From positions 6,831 through 70,830 of the forward strand of contig JACKDL010000028.1 of NCBI GenBank assembly GCA_020633555.1: a stretch of DNA of 64,000 nt. The letters are read 5' to 3'. Position numbers and translations under genes: made by a program. The notes below the pieces were generated by a model that ran no database searches, had not been told where the DNA came from, and saw nothing but the letters and a program-made list of their open reading frames with translations. Source of the stretch: Myxococcales bacterium (lineage in GTDB: Bacteria; Myxococcota_A; Bradymonadia; UBA7976; UBA1532). Below are positions 12,877-23,198 of the stretch, one piece after another. Within the stretch, counting starts at the first letter, position 1. Every line of letters starts with the position of its first letter.

Positions 12877-15153
12877 ATGCGGCAGCGGTTGGGGACAATC
12901 CTGGGGATCACATGGGCGCTGGCCGGCTGCGTGCCCGCCGGCGGCGGCGGCGACGACGCGCCGGACGTGGCCCCCCGGGTCGACATGGGGGGCGGGCTGC
13001 TGCTCGACGCTGCGCCGCCCCCCGATGGCGGCCCCATCGCCGACCAGGGCGCCGCCGATCTAGGACTGGACGGCGCGGTCAGCGACCAGGGTGGCCCCGA
13101 CGCGGCCCCCGCAGAGGCCTGCCGCGACGGGCTCGACAACGATGGCGATGGCCAGGTGGACTTCCCGGCCGATCCCGGCTGCGAGTCCTCGGACGACGAC
13201 GACGAGCGGGACCCACCCACGGAGTGCGAGGACGGCCTGGACAACGACGGCGACGGGCTCATCGACGTGTACGACAGCGACTGCACCGGCCCGAGCGACC
13301 GGGTGGAGTCGGGCCCCAACCGCGAGACGGCCTGCAACAACGGGGTGGATGACGACGGGGACGGTCAGGTGGACTTCCCCGAGGATCCCGGCTGTCTGTC
13401 CGCCGGCCACGGCACCGAGGCCGATCCGTCGCCGCTGCCCGCCTGCGCCAACGGTGAGGACGATGACGGCGACGGCGCCACCGACTACCCGGCCGATCCC
13501 GGGTGTGCGGGGCGGGGCGACGAGGACGAGGCCGATCCGGCGACGCCGCCCGCCTGCGCCAACGGGCTCGATGACGACGACAGCGGCGCGGCGGACTGGC
13601 CGGCGGATCCCGGCTGCGACGCGGCGGGTGACCCCACCGAGGTCGGGCCCTGCGGCGCCGACGTGGCCGTGGTGGATCTGAACGCCTGGGTGGCCGCGAA
13701 CGGCGCCTTCGAGGACACCCTCGAGGGGCGCATGGATCACCTGAGCGCGGTGTGCGGCGGGGGCGCCGGGGGCGAGTTCGTGTTCCGATACGTGGTGGAT
13801 CGCGAGCTCGACCGCCTGACCTTCAGCACCCGCAACCCGGGCACGGTGGCGCCGGTGGTCATGTACCTGCGCGACACCTGCCTGGGCCCCGATCTGCAGT
13901 GCGACCGGGGGCCCGCCGAGGATCCCGGCGTGGCCTTCACCCTCGAGCGGCCCGCGCCGGGCACCTACTACCTGGTGGTGGACACGGGCAGCCGCATGGC
14001 CGTGGGCCCCTTCCGGCTCGAGGTGGACGCGGTGGCGCCGCCGGCCTGCCGGGATGGCCTCGACAACGACGGCGACGGCGCGCTGGATCTGGCCGATCCG
14101 GGCTGTGAGGGCACCGAGGACGCCGATGAGGCGGATCCCGCCGAGCCGCCCGTGTGCGCCAACGGGCTGGATGACGACGCGGATGGGCTGACGGACTACC
14201 CCGCCGATCCCGACTGCGCGGCCGCCGGCTACGGCGAGGAGCAGCCCCCCTGCGGCCTGGGCAGCCCCATCGCGCGGCTGGGGCAGCAGGGCGGTGAGCT
14301 GCAGCTCGCTCCCGTGCAGGGCGGCGGCTTCGCGCAGCCGAGCTGCGAGCCCGGCCTGGGCGCCGAGACGGTGATCGTGCTCACCCTCACCGAGCCTTCG
14401 GACGTCAGCTTCCAGGTCTTGGATCAGGCGGGGACCCCGGTGGCGGCGGGGCTGCACGCCCGCGGCGGGGACTGTGTGCTGGCCGCCAACGAGGTGGGCT
14501 GCCGGCGGGCCGCCCAGAGCGCCACGCCGTTGGAGCTGGTCGAGCTGGATCGGGGCACCTGGTTCCTGTTCGCCGAGCAGGGGGTGGTGGCGCCGGCCCA
14601 GCCGCTCACCGCCCGAGTGGTGGTCACCAGCGCCGTCACCGAGTGCAACGACCAGGTGGACAACGACGGCGACGGCCGCGTGGATCTGGCGGATCCGGGC
14701 TGCGAGCGGGGGCGCGATGGGAGCGAGGCCGATCCCGCCGAGCCGCCCGTGTGCGCCAACGGCCTGGACGACGACGGCGACGGGCTGACCGACTATCCCG
14801 ACGACCCCGACTGCGACGCCGCTGGCGATCCCGACGAGGACGTGGACTGTCAGGGCGACTTCTTCGGCGATGTGTGCGTGGTGTGGCTCAGCGACGCCTG
14901 CGTGGGCGGCTCGGCCACCCAGCTCTGCGCCGATCGGGGCGCCGAGGTCATCACCGAGGCCGAGTTCCGCGCCGTGATCGCCGCGGGCTGGATGCGGCCC
15001 GACGCCAACTACCACACCATGACCGTGGCCCAGTACAGCGGCTGCGCGGGCGACATCGGGAACATGGGCATCCCCGGCTGGGGGGACCGCCACTGGAACT
15101 GCGGCGACGTGCAGGACTACTGCAACCGCTCGGTGATGTGTGTGACCCGCTGA
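12877..15153 (+). CDS. Lipoprotein with DNDGDG/Cys repeats and PPC-like domains
   Basis: A 758-residue predicted lipoprotein (ALAG-Cys18), then a linker with VDMGGG, DQGAADLG and DQGGPD. About nine units follow of the pattern C-x-(D/N)GLDNDGDG-x-x-D-(x)-DPGC-x(4-8)-EADP, each a candidate Ca2+ loop closed by a disulfide. Two beta domains of ~120 residues interrupt them (about residues 255-385 and 465-585). The first ends GTYYLVVDTGS and resembles a pre-peptidase C-terminal (PPC) domain. The last ~100 residues, from CQGDFFGDVCVVW to the end, are Cys-rich and have many aromatic residues (GWGDRHWNCGD). They look like a separate globular, perhaps carbohydrate-binding, domain that I do not recognise. 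The ATG at 12877 has AGGGGA upstream. It is probably an adhesin or surface scaffold. Confidence 0.85.
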   Translation: MRQRLGTILGITWALAGCVPAGGGGDDAPDVAPRVDMGGGLLLDAAPPPDGGPIADQGAADLGLDGAVSDQGGPDAAPAEACRDGLDNDGDGQVDFPADPGCESSDDDDERDPPTECEDGLDNDGDGLIDVYDSDCTGPSDRVESGPNRETACNNGVDDDGDGQVDFPEDPGCLSAGHGTEADPSPLPACANGEDDDGDGATDYPADPGCAGRGDEDEADPATPPACANGLDDDDSGAADWPADPGCDAAGDPTEVGPCGADVAVVDLNAWVAANGAFEDTLEGRMDHLSAVCGGGAGGEFVFRYVVDRELDRLTFSTRNPGTVAPVVMYLRDTCLGPDLQCDRGPAEDPGVAFTLERPAPGTYYLVVDTGSRMAVGPFRLEVDAVAPPACRDGLDNDGDGALDLADPGCEGTEDADEADPAEPPVCANGLDDDADGLTDYPADPDCAAAGYGEEQPPCGLGSPIARLGQQGGELQLAPVQGGGFAQPSCEPGLGAETVIVLTLTEPSDVSFQVLDQAGTPVAAGLHARGGDCVLAANEVGCRRAAQSATPLELVELDRGTWFLFAEQGVVAPAQPLTARVVVTSAVTECNDQVDNDGDGRVDLADPGCERGRDGSEADPAEPPVCANGLDDDGDGLTDYPDDPDCDAAGDPDEDVDCQGDFFGDVCVVWLSDACVGGSATQLCADRGAEVITEAEFRAVIAAGWMRPDANYHTMTVAQYSGCAGDIGNMGIPGWGDRHWNCGDVQDYCNRSVMCVTR

Positions 15154-15184
15154 GCGGGCGCTGAGGGGCCAGGGGCCGCCGGGC

Positions 15185-15526
15185 TCAGATGCCCTGGCGG
15201 TCCTCCTCGCCGGTGCTGATGCGCACCACCCGCTCCAGGGGCAGCACGAAGATCTTGCCGTCGCCCCGCTCGCCCTCTCCGTGGCGGGCGGCCCGCACGA
15301 TGGCGTCGATGCACGGCTGCACGAACTCGTCGTTCAGCGCGATCTCCAGGCGCACCTTGGGCATGCGGCTCGCGGCCACCTCGGTGCCGCGGTAGAGCTC
15401 CATCTCCTGCGCGCGGCCCTGGCCGCTGGCGCGGCTGGCGGTGATGCGGGTGATGCCGGCGGCCACCAGGGCCTCGTGCACCTCGTCGAGCTTGTCGGGC
15501 TGGATGATGGCGATGAGCAGCTTCAT
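15185..15526 (-). CDS. glnB: PII signal-transduction protein, T-loop Tyr51 replaced
   Basis: A 113-residue PII protein of full length. The core LLIAIIQPDKLDEV, the B-loop GDGKIFVLPLERVVRI and the C-terminal STGEED match GlnB/GlnK, which senses ATP/ADP and 2-oxoglutarate and controls AmtB, glutamine synthetase and NtrB-type kinases. The T-loop reads MELYRGTEVAASRMPK. Aligned to E. coli GlnB, the uridylylated Tyr51 is Val50 here, while the Tyr46 equivalent (Tyr45) is kept. GlnD-type uridylylation at the usual site is therefore not possible. The gene lies 16 bp downstream of amtB, the reverse of the common glnK-amtB order, so they are almost certainly co-transcribed. glnK would be an equally fair symbol. 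Confidence 0.95.
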   Translation of the reverse strand: MKLLIAIIQPDKLDEVHEALVAAGITRITASRASGQGRAQEMELYRGTEVAASRMPKVRLEIALNDEFVQPCIDAIVRAARHGEGERGDGKIFVLPLERVVRISTGEEDRQGI

Positions 15527-15542
15527 GGGTGTCTCCAGCCTC

Positions 15543-16832
<1,290 letters not shown>

Positions 16833-16884
16833 TGGGGGTGGGTCCCTTCGCTGCACAGCGTCGGGAAGTCATGGTGACCAGCGC

Positions 16885-16899
16885 TGACGCGACGCGTCA
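16885..16899. promoter_or_regulatory. 15-bp perfect palindrome upstream of amtB-glnB
   Basis: TGACGCGACGCGTCA is perfectly symmetric around its central base and sits 53-67 bp before the amtB start. Read towards amtB it overlaps a TTGACG that could be a -35 element, so a dimeric repressor or activator site is plausible. No sigma54 -24/-12 pair was found in this gap, unlike many nitrogen-controlled amtB operons. The regulator is unknown. Confidence 0.45.
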
Positions 16900-16928
16900 A
16901 CCTGAAATCGGAATATGGCGCGGGCGTG

Positions 16929-17567
16929 TCAGCGGGGTGTCTTGAGCGCGCGGTGCGATCCGTCGCAGCCGGGCATGCGCTTCGACAGGCCGCACACGCA
17001 GTCGTTCATGCCCTTGCCGTCCATGATCCGGGCCGTGAACTTCTCGATGCGGGCCACCCGGGTGGCCGCCTGCTTCGCCTGCCCGAAGTGCATGTTGTAG
17101 GCCCGCTGCCGCCCCGGCGTGAGCGCCTCGAAGGCGGCCTTGAAGTCGGGGTGGGCCGCCATGTGGGCCTTGAGCTCGTCGATGTACTCGGGCGTGCCCG
17201 TCAGGGGCTCGACCCGCTTGCCCTCGGCCGCGGCCGTGATGGCCTCCGCGATGAGCGCGCGCAGGGCGGGCTCGGCCGCCTGCACCTCGGCGGCGTCGGT
17301 GAAGCGCACCACCTTCGCCGAGCGCGAGTTGGGGCCGTTCGTGGCCAGCAGCCCCTGGGGATCGGGCAGCAGCGCGCCCTTGAAGAAGCTGATGACGCAG
17401 TGCCCCTTCATGCGGCCCAGGATCACCACGTTCTTGCCGTCGGCGGTGTAGCAGGGCTGCCGCCACTTCACGGTCTCGCTCAGCCCGCAGTCCAGGGCGA
17501 GCCGGCGCAGGGCGGCCAGCGGCGCAGCCCAGCGCTCTTCGGCGGCGAACCAGTCGTCGGCGGTCAT
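16929..17567 (-). CDS. YdeI/DUF1801-type protein with C-terminal CDGSH motif
   Basis: A 212-residue soluble protein. Residues ~1-115 match the DUF1801 fold (SETVKWRQPCYTADGKNVVILGRMKGHCVISFFKG). Residues ~120-190 match the YdeI/OmpD-associated helical region (ALTPGRQRAYNMHFGQAKQAATRVARIEKF). The tail contains C-x-C-x2-S-x3-P-x-C-D-G-S-H with ligands Cys190, Cys192, Cys201 and His205, an exact match to the CDGSH [2Fe-2S] motif. Members are of unclear function; stress and iron links have been proposed. The start at 17567 is set by GGGAGGGG upstream. Its stop is 96 bp from the amtB start, and both genes point left, so it may lie upstream of amtB without sharing its promoter. Confidence 0.8.
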   Translation of the reverse strand: MTADDWFAAEERWAAPLAALRRLALDCGLSETVKWRQPCYTADGKNVVILGRMKGHCVISFFKGALLPDPQGLLATNGPNSRSAKVVRFTDAAEVQAAEPALRALIAEAITAAAEGKRVEPLTGTPEYIDELKAHMAAHPDFKAAFEALTPGRQRAYNMHFGQAKQAATRVARIEKFTARIMDGKGMNDCVCGLSKRMPGCDGSHRALKTPR

Positions 17568-17608
17568 GGCCCCTCCCTCGGCGCTGTGTGGGACGGGGCA
17601 CGATAGCC

Positions 17609-18235
17609 TCAGACGGCGTCGCTCCAAAGGGCCATGGTCCACAGGCCGATCATCAGGCAGGTGAAGAGCAGCACGGCGCCGGGCAGCCAGCTCCACAGGC
17701 GCTCGTCCTCGAGCTGGCGGCGCAGGGTGGGGGTGAGCGTGGACTCGTCGACGATGATCTCGACGGTGCCGGGGCCGTCGGTCTGGGCGTACCAGGCCGT
17801 GAGCGCCGTGGGGCCGTCGGCGGGCACGATGACGCTGGTCTTGGCGCCGTCCTCCCAGGCGTCGCGGCGGCTGGTCTGGAAGGGGTGCCACACCATCTTC
17901 GCCTTGGGCCAGGCGGCGGCCACGGCCTGCGGGGTCCAGCGGCCGCCCGGCTCCAGCCGCTGCGGGATGAAGGCCAGCGCGCCGGTGAAGGGCGCCTTCG
18001 TCCGCTGCACCACGGTCATCTGGTAGGCGCCCTGGGGCTTCGCGGTCAGCGCGTGGGTGGCCACCTCGCCGGCCTTCAGGGTGTGCACCTCCTGCACCAG
18101 GCGGTGGCCGCTGTCGTCCAGGGCGTCATCGGCGGCGCAGCCCCGGAACACGAAGCCGCCGCCGGCCACGGCGAGCAGCACGTCCAGCAGCAGCAGCCAG
18201 CGCACCCAGCGGGTGGAGGTCTTGGGTTCGGCCAT
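17609..18235 (-). CDS. Two-helix membrane protein with periplasmic beta domain, unknown
   Basis: 208 residues. One hydrophobic helix lies near the N terminus (WLLLLDVLLAVAGGGFVF) and one near the C terminus (WLPGAVLLFTCLMIGLWTMAL). Between them are ~140 residues, probably extracytoplasmic and beta-rich, including TVEIIVDESTLTPTLRRQLEDER. I do not recognise the family. GAGGA precedes the ATG. It is divergent from the hydrolase lipoprotein gene, with 143 bp between, and lies 41 bp upstream of the CDGSH protein gene on the same strand, so the two may form an operon. Confidence 0.65.
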   Translation of the reverse strand: MAEPKTSTRWVRWLLLLDVLLAVAGGGFVFRGCAADDALDDSGHRLVQEVHTLKAGEVATHALTAKPQGAYQMTVVQRTKAPFTGALAFIPQRLEPGGRWTPQAVAAAWPKAKMVWHPFQTSRRDAWEDGAKTSVIVPADGPTALTAWYAQTDGPGTVEIIVDESTLTPTLRRQLEDERLWSWLPGAVLLFTCLMIGLWTMALWSDAV

Positions 18236-18378
18236 CGGTGTCCTCGGCGGGCAGGGGCCTGCCTATCGGGGCAGGGGGGGCCGGGGTTGAGCCGGGTGTG
18301 CCGACGGCCCGGTGTGCCCGGCTTGCCGCGCCTGGGGCCGCTGCGTCACGGTGGCGGCTCACGACGGGGGAGCGGCCG

Positions 18379-20481
18379 ATGGGGAAGTGGGGCCTTGGGC
18401 TGGCGCTGGCGTTGGCGCTTGCAGGCTGTGACGACGAGTCGACCGCGGCGGGCGCCGACGCGGCGGTGGCGGTGGATCTGGGCCAGTACGATGCGGCCGG
18501 CGGGGCCGGTGGCGAGGGCGGCGAGGGTGGCCAGGGCGGCGAGGGCGGCGAGGGCGGCCAGGGCGGCGCAGGCGGCGCGCCCGTGGCCCGGCCCGACTGC
18601 GACGCGCTGATGCCGGCGCACTGCGCGCTGCCGTGGCCCTCCAGCTTCTACCTCACCGAGGGCGAGGGCGGCCGCGTGCTGGACTTCGGCCCCACCAGCC
18701 TGCCGGCCAACCGCCAGGGCGTGCACATCGATCCGGCGCCCTACCGGGTGCTGGACGGCTTCGGCGTGCAGACCCCGGCGCTGGTGGTCTTCCCCAACCT
18801 CGACGCCAGCCTGCTGGCCGACGAGACGCGCATCGCCGACAGCCTGGCCGACGACGCGCCCGTGCTGCTCTACGCGGTGGGCGATGACGGCCTGATCCGG
18901 GTGCCCTACTACGCCGAGCTGGATCCCAAGGAGGACGACCCCGCCCGCAAGATCCTGTTCGTGCGCCCGGCGGTGCTGCTGGAAGAGGGGACCCGCTACA
19001 TCTGGGCCTTCCGCGACCTGCGTGACACGGCTGGGCAGCCGATCGCGGCCAGCGAGGCCTTCCAGGCGCTGCGGGACGGGGCCACGGCCGACGACCCCGC
19101 CCTGGCCGCCCGGCAGCCCCTGTTCGACGAGATCCTGGCCCTGCTGGAGGCCGAGGGCGTGGATCGCGGCGGCCTGGTGCTGGCCTACGACTTCTGGACC
19201 GCCAGCAGCCAGGCCCTGCACGGCGACCTGCTGTTCATGCGCCGCGACGGCTTCGAGCGCACCGGGCCCACGGGCCCGGAGCTGAGCATCACCGCCGTGG
19301 AGGAGTTCGCCGCCGAGGCCGACGACACCGGCCGGGCCGTGAACCCCGACATCGCCTACGAGTTCCGCGGCGTGGCCCAGGTGCCCCACTACATGCAGGC
19401 GAGCGCCGAGTTCCTGGGCTCCACCGGCTGGGTGTTCCGGCGCGACGCCGAGGGGCGCCCGCTGGCCGAGGGCACCCGCGAGGTGGAGTTCTGGGTGCGC
19501 GTGCCCCACAGCGCCGTGGGCGGCGAGCCCCACGGGCTGGTGCAGTACGGCCACGGCCAGCTCGGCCGCGGCACCCAGGTGCGCGGCGGCGACAAGGGCC
19601 CGGTGGCCAACGCCGGCAAGCTCATCTTCTTCGCCAGCACCCTGGTGGGCATGAGCGCCGAGGAGGAGGTCACCGTCACCCAGATCCTGCAGGAGATGAG
19701 CCACTTCCCGTGGATCGCCGACCGGCTGCACCAGGGGATTCTGGAGCACCTGCTGCTGATGCGGGCCATGCGCGAGCGCTTCGACACCCTGCCCGAGGTG
19801 GCCGAGCGGGGCGTCGTGGTGGACAAGGCGCGCAGCTACTACAGCGGCATCAGCCAGGGCGGCATCTTCGGCGCGACCCTCATGGCGCTGGCCCCCAACG
19901 TCACCCGCGGGCACCTGGGCGTGCCGGGTCAGGACTACTTCACCCTCCTCGGCCGCTCGCAGAACTTCGTGCCGCTCTTCGTGTTCCTGGCCGGGGGCTA
20001 CCCGGATGTGGCGGATCAGTGGGTGACGCTCCAGGCCATCCAGCAGCTCTGGAACAAGACGGATCCCAGCAGCTACTACCGCCACATCAGCGCCGAGCCC
20101 TTCGAGGACGACGCCCCGCACGCCGTGCTGGCGGCGCCCGCCCAGGGCGACTATCAGGTGGCGCCGATCACCATGGAGATCATCGGCCGCAGTGGCGTGG
20201 GCATCCCGCTGATGGCGAACTACAGCGACGAGCGCCAGGTGGCCCTGGCCGACGAGGCCGCGTACCCGCGCACGGGCTCCGGCGTGGTGAACTGGGATCT
20301 GGGCAACGCCTGGGCGCCGCCCGGCAACCAGCCGCCGCCCGACGATCCGGCGGGCGATCCCCACGGCGACGTGCGCCGGCTGCCCCACCACAACGCCCAG
20401 ATGCTGCACTTCTGGGACACCGGCGAGATCATCGACGTCTGCGGCGGGGCCACCTGCCAGCGCGAGCCGCCGGCGCAGTGA
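18379..20481 (+). CDS. Alpha/beta-hydrolase-like lipoprotein with Gly-rich stalk
   Basis: A 700-residue predicted lipoprotein (ALAG-Cys17-Asp-Asp-Glu), then a short linker of GGEGGQGG units (residues ~40-70). The mature domain begins ALPWPSSFYLTEGEGG and has LPANRQGVHIDPAPYR, a pattern seen in large secreted bacterial lipase/esterase proteins. The nucleophile elbow is SGISQGG, with Ser492 the likely catalytic serine, and VQYGHGQLGRG may be the oxyanion strand. A His for the triad could be in LPHHNAQMLHFW near the end. Substrate unknown; a surface esterase or lipase is the best guess. The ATG at 18379 has GGGGGAG upstream; earlier in-frame starts would bury the signal peptide. Confidence 0.78.
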   Translation: MGKWGLGLALALALAGCDDESTAAGADAAVAVDLGQYDAAGGAGGEGGEGGQGGEGGEGGQGGAGGAPVARPDCDALMPAHCALPWPSSFYLTEGEGGRVLDFGPTSLPANRQGVHIDPAPYRVLDGFGVQTPALVVFPNLDASLLADETRIADSLADDAPVLLYAVGDDGLIRVPYYAELDPKEDDPARKILFVRPAVLLEEGTRYIWAFRDLRDTAGQPIAASEAFQALRDGATADDPALAARQPLFDEILALLEAEGVDRGGLVLAYDFWTASSQALHGDLLFMRRDGFERTGPTGPELSITAVEEFAAEADDTGRAVNPDIAYEFRGVAQVPHYMQASAEFLGSTGWVFRRDAEGRPLAEGTREVEFWVRVPHSAVGGEPHGLVQYGHGQLGRGTQVRGGDKGPVANAGKLIFFASTLVGMSAEEEVTVTQILQEMSHFPWIADRLHQGILEHLLLMRAMRERFDTLPEVAERGVVVDKARSYYSGISQGGIFGATLMALAPNVTRGHLGVPGQDYFTLLGRSQNFVPLFVFLAGGYPDVADQWVTLQAIQQLWNKTDPSSYYRHISAEPFEDDAPHAVLAAPAQGDYQVAPITMEIIGRSGVGIPLMANYSDERQVALADEAAYPRTGSGVVNWDLGNAWAPPGNQPPPDDPAGDPHGDVRRLPHHNAQMLHFWDTGEIIDVCGGATCQREPPAQ

Positions 20482-20515
20482 CGGGGCGGCGCGGGCCCGG
20501 GGTGGCGCGGGGCCG

Positions 20516-20728
20516 TCAGCCCTTGGGGCCGCCGAAGTCGAAGCCGGCGTCCTCGACCACCTGCTCGACGGCCTTGGGGTCATGGGCGCCGGTCACCGTG
20601 ACCTGCGCCTGCGCCAGGTCCACCTGCACGGGGGTCTGGGGCATCGCCGCCTGGAAGGCGGCGGTCAGGCTGCGCACGCAGCCGCCACAGGTCATGCCGT
20701 CGACGCGGTAGGTGCTCTGCTCGCTCAT
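20516..20728 (-). CDS. copZ: Copper chaperone CopZ (HMA domain)
   Basis: A 70-residue single HMA domain of normal length. GMTCGGC gives the Cu(I) ligands Cys14 and Cys17, and the ferredoxin-like pattern ends with AVEQVVEDAGFDF. CopZ carries Cu(I) in the cytoplasm to the N-terminal HMA domains of CopA. It is the last gene of the leftward kinase-regulator-copA operon, 47 bp after copA. Confidence 0.93.
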   Translation of the reverse strand: MSEQSTYRVDGMTCGGCVRSLTAAFQAAMPQTPVQVDLAQAQVTVTGAHDPKAVEQVVEDAGFDFGGPKG

Positions 20729-20775
20729 CGGGATCTCCTCATCAGGATGGTCGGGGTACGGTTCAGAGGTTTGGA

Positions 20776-23184
20776 TCAGGTGGTCTGGTCGGCCTGGGGG
20801 CGCCAGCGCCGCAGCCGCAAGGCGTTGCTGACCACGCTCACGCTGGACGCGGCCATGGCGGCGCCGGCGAAGACGGGGCTGAGCACGCCCAGGGCGGCCA
20901 GGGGCAGGCCCACCACGTTGTAGACGAAGGCCCAGAACAGGTTCTGGCGGATGGTGCGGGTGGTGGCCCGGCTCACGGACACCGCGTCGGCCACCAGCCG
21001 GGGGTCGGGCCGCATCAGGGTCACGCCGGCGGTGTGGATGGCCACGTCGGTGCCGGTGGCCATGGCGAAGCCCACGTCCGCCGCGGCCAGGGCTGGGGCG
21101 TCGTTCACGCCGTCGCCCACCATGGCCACGGTGCGGCCCTGCTGGCGCAGCGCCTGCACCTGCGCCGCCTTGTCGCCCGGCAGCACCTCGGCCACCACCT
21201 GGTCCACGCCCAGGGCGTCGGCCACGGCTTTCGCGGTGCGGGCGTTGTCGCCGGTGAGCATCACCACCCGCACGCCGGCCTGCTTCAGGGCCTGCACGGC
21301 GGGCGCCGACTCGGGCCGGGGGGCGTCGGCCAGGGCCAGCCGCCCCAGCAGCGCGCCGTCGGCCCGGGCCACCCAGATCACCGTGGCGCCGGCCTGCTCA
21401 TCGGCCTCGGCGGCCGCCGCGTGGGCGCTCAGGTCCACCCCGCGCTCCGCCATCAGCCGGGGGGAGCCCACCACCAGGGGCTGGCCGCCCACGGTCGCCT
21501 CGAAGCCGCGGCCGGGCAGCGCCCGGAAGTCGTCGAGCGCCGCGAAGGGCGCCAGCCCCTTGGCCTTGGCGGCCCGCACCACGGCGTCGGCCAGCGGGTG
21601 CTCGCTGCCCACCTGGGCGGCGGCGGTCAGCGCCAGCAGCGCGTCGGCGTCGCCGGCGGTGGGGTGCACGCCGGTGACCGTGGGGCGCCCCTCGGTGAGG
21701 GTGCCGGTCTTGTCGAACACCACCGTGTCCACCGCGTGGGCGCGCTCCAGCGCCTCGGCGTCGCGCACCAGGATGCCCGCCTTCGCGGCGGCGCCCGTGC
21801 CCACCATCAGGGCCGTGGGCGTGGCCAGGCCCAGCGCGCAGGGGCAGGCGATCACCAACACCGCCACGGCGTTGATCAGCGCCGCGCCGGGGGCTGCGCC
21901 GGCCAGCCACCAGCCCAACAGGGTCACCACGGCCAGGGCCACCACGGCGGGCACGAACACCGCCGCCACCTTGTCCACGGTCTGCTGGATGGGGGCCTTG
22001 CTGGCCTGGGCGGCCTCCACCTGGCGCACGATCTGGCTCAGCGTGCTGTCGGCGCCCACCCGGGTGGCCCGCACCCGCACCCGGCCGGGCCCGTTGATGG
22101 CGCCGCCGACCACGGGGTCGCCCTCGCCGCGGGCCACGGGCAGGCTCTCGCCGGTGAGCAGGCTCTCGTCAAACTGGCTCTGGCCGGTGAGGATCTCGCC
22201 GTCCACCGGCACCCGCTCGCCCGGGCGCACCACCACCACGTCGCCCTGGCCCACGGCGGCGGCGGCCACCTCCACCACCTGCCCGTCGCGCTCCACGTGG
22301 GCGGTGTCGGGCTGCAGCGCCATCAGGGCCCGCAGCGCGTCGGCGGTCTGGGCCTTGGCGCGGGCCTCCAGGTACTTGCCCACCCGCACCAGCGTGATCA
22401 CCGACGCGGCGGCCTCGAAGTACAGGTGGCCGCCGGCCGCCAGGCTGTACAGGCTGAGCCCGAAAGCGGCCGTGGTGCCCAGGGCCACCAGCAGATCCAT
22501 GTTGCCGGTGCGGGCGCGCAGCGCGCCCAGCGCGCCCCGGTAGAAGCGGGCGCCGAACACCACCTGCACCGGGGTGGCCAGCAGCAGCTGTAGCCAGCCG
22601 GGCAGCATCCAGTGGGCGCCGAAGGGCTCGGCGACCATGGGCAGCACCAGCGGCAGCGTCAGCGCCACCGACGCCCACAGCGCCCAGCGGGCCTTGGCGG
22701 CCTTGCGCGCCACCCGGGCGGCCTCGGCCGCCTCTGCCTCGGCGTCGCTGGGCGCGGGCCGGGCGTCGTAGCCGGCCTTGTGCACCGCCGCCACCAGGGC
22801 GTCGGTGGAGACGGCGCCGGCCCGGTGCGCCACCGTGGCCACCTCGCTGGCCAGGTTGACCTGGGCCGACACCACCCCCGGCTGCTTGCGCAACACCTTC
22901 TCCACCCGGCCCGAGCAGGTGGCGCAGGTCATGCCGCCGATGGTCAGTCGGGTGCTGACCGTGGGCACCTCGAAGCCGGCGCGCTCGATGGCGGCGATCA
23001 GGGCCTCGGGCGCCACGTCCGGGCCCACTTGCACGGTGGCCACCTCGCTGGCGAGGTTCACCGCGCTGTCCTGCACCCCGTCCACCCGCCGCAGCACCTT
23101 GTCGATGCGGGTGGCGCAGGTGGCGCAGGTCATGCCCTGGACGGGCAGGCGGATCGTGTGGGCGGCAGGGGTGGGGTCGGACAT
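20776..23184 (-). CDS. copA: Cu(I)-exporting P1B-type ATPase CopA
   Basis: An 802-residue P1B-ATPase pumping Cu(I) from the cytoplasm. Two N-terminal HMA domains each carry GMTCATC (ligands Cys20/Cys23 in the first). About eight membrane helices follow. The ion-channel motif is Cys447-Pro-Cys449 (VIACPCALGLATP), the phosphorylation site is Asp491 in DKTGTLTEG, the nucleotide-domain SEHP is present, and GDGVNDAPAL closes the P domain. This set defines copper rather than zinc transport. The ATG at 23184 is set by CGAGG upstream and by the first HMA domain beginning ten residues in. It follows the His-rich lipoprotein gene by 14 bp. Confidence 0.96.
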   Translation of the reverse strand: MSDPTPAAHTIRLPVQGMTCATCATRIDKVLRRVDGVQDSAVNLASEVATVQVGPDVAPEALIAAIERAGFEVPTVSTRLTIGGMTCATCSGRVEKVLRKQPGVVSAQVNLASEVATVAHRAGAVSTDALVAAVHKAGYDARPAPSDAEAEAAEAARVARKAAKARWALWASVALTLPLVLPMVAEPFGAHWMLPGWLQLLLATPVQVVFGARFYRGALGALRARTGNMDLLVALGTTAAFGLSLYSLAAGGHLYFEAAASVITLVRVGKYLEARAKAQTADALRALMALQPDTAHVERDGQVVEVAAAAVGQGDVVVVRPGERVPVDGEILTGQSQFDESLLTGESLPVARGEGDPVVGGAINGPGRVRVRATRVGADSTLSQIVRQVEAAQASKAPIQQTVDKVAAVFVPAVVALAVVTLLGWWLAGAAPGAALINAVAVLVIACPCALGLATPTALMVGTGAAAKAGILVRDAEALERAHAVDTVVFDKTGTLTEGRPTVTGVHPTAGDADALLALTAAAQVGSEHPLADAVVRAAKAKGLAPFAALDDFRALPGRGFEATVGGQPLVVGSPRLMAERGVDLSAHAAAAEADEQAGATVIWVARADGALLGRLALADAPRPESAPAVQALKQAGVRVVMLTGDNARTAKAVADALGVDQVVAEVLPGDKAAQVQALRQQGRTVAMVGDGVNDAPALAAADVGFAMATGTDVAIHTAGVTLMRPDPRLVADAVSVSRATTRTIRQNLFWAFVYNVVGLPLAALGVLSPVFAGAAMAASSVSVVSNALRLRRWRPQADQTT

Positions 23185-23198
23185 GGGGCCTCGGGAGA

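Noticed and set aside
13060..15093. A 677-codon minus-strand frame opposite the DNDGDG-repeat lipoprotein.
   Set aside because: Antisense of Asp/Gly codons giving Val/His/Ala-rich sequence without motifs.
16833..16928. A sigma54 promoter for amtB, expected for nitrogen genes.
   Set aside because: No GG-N10-GC pair with reasonable flanks was found towards amtB; only the palindrome and a possible TTGACG were seen.
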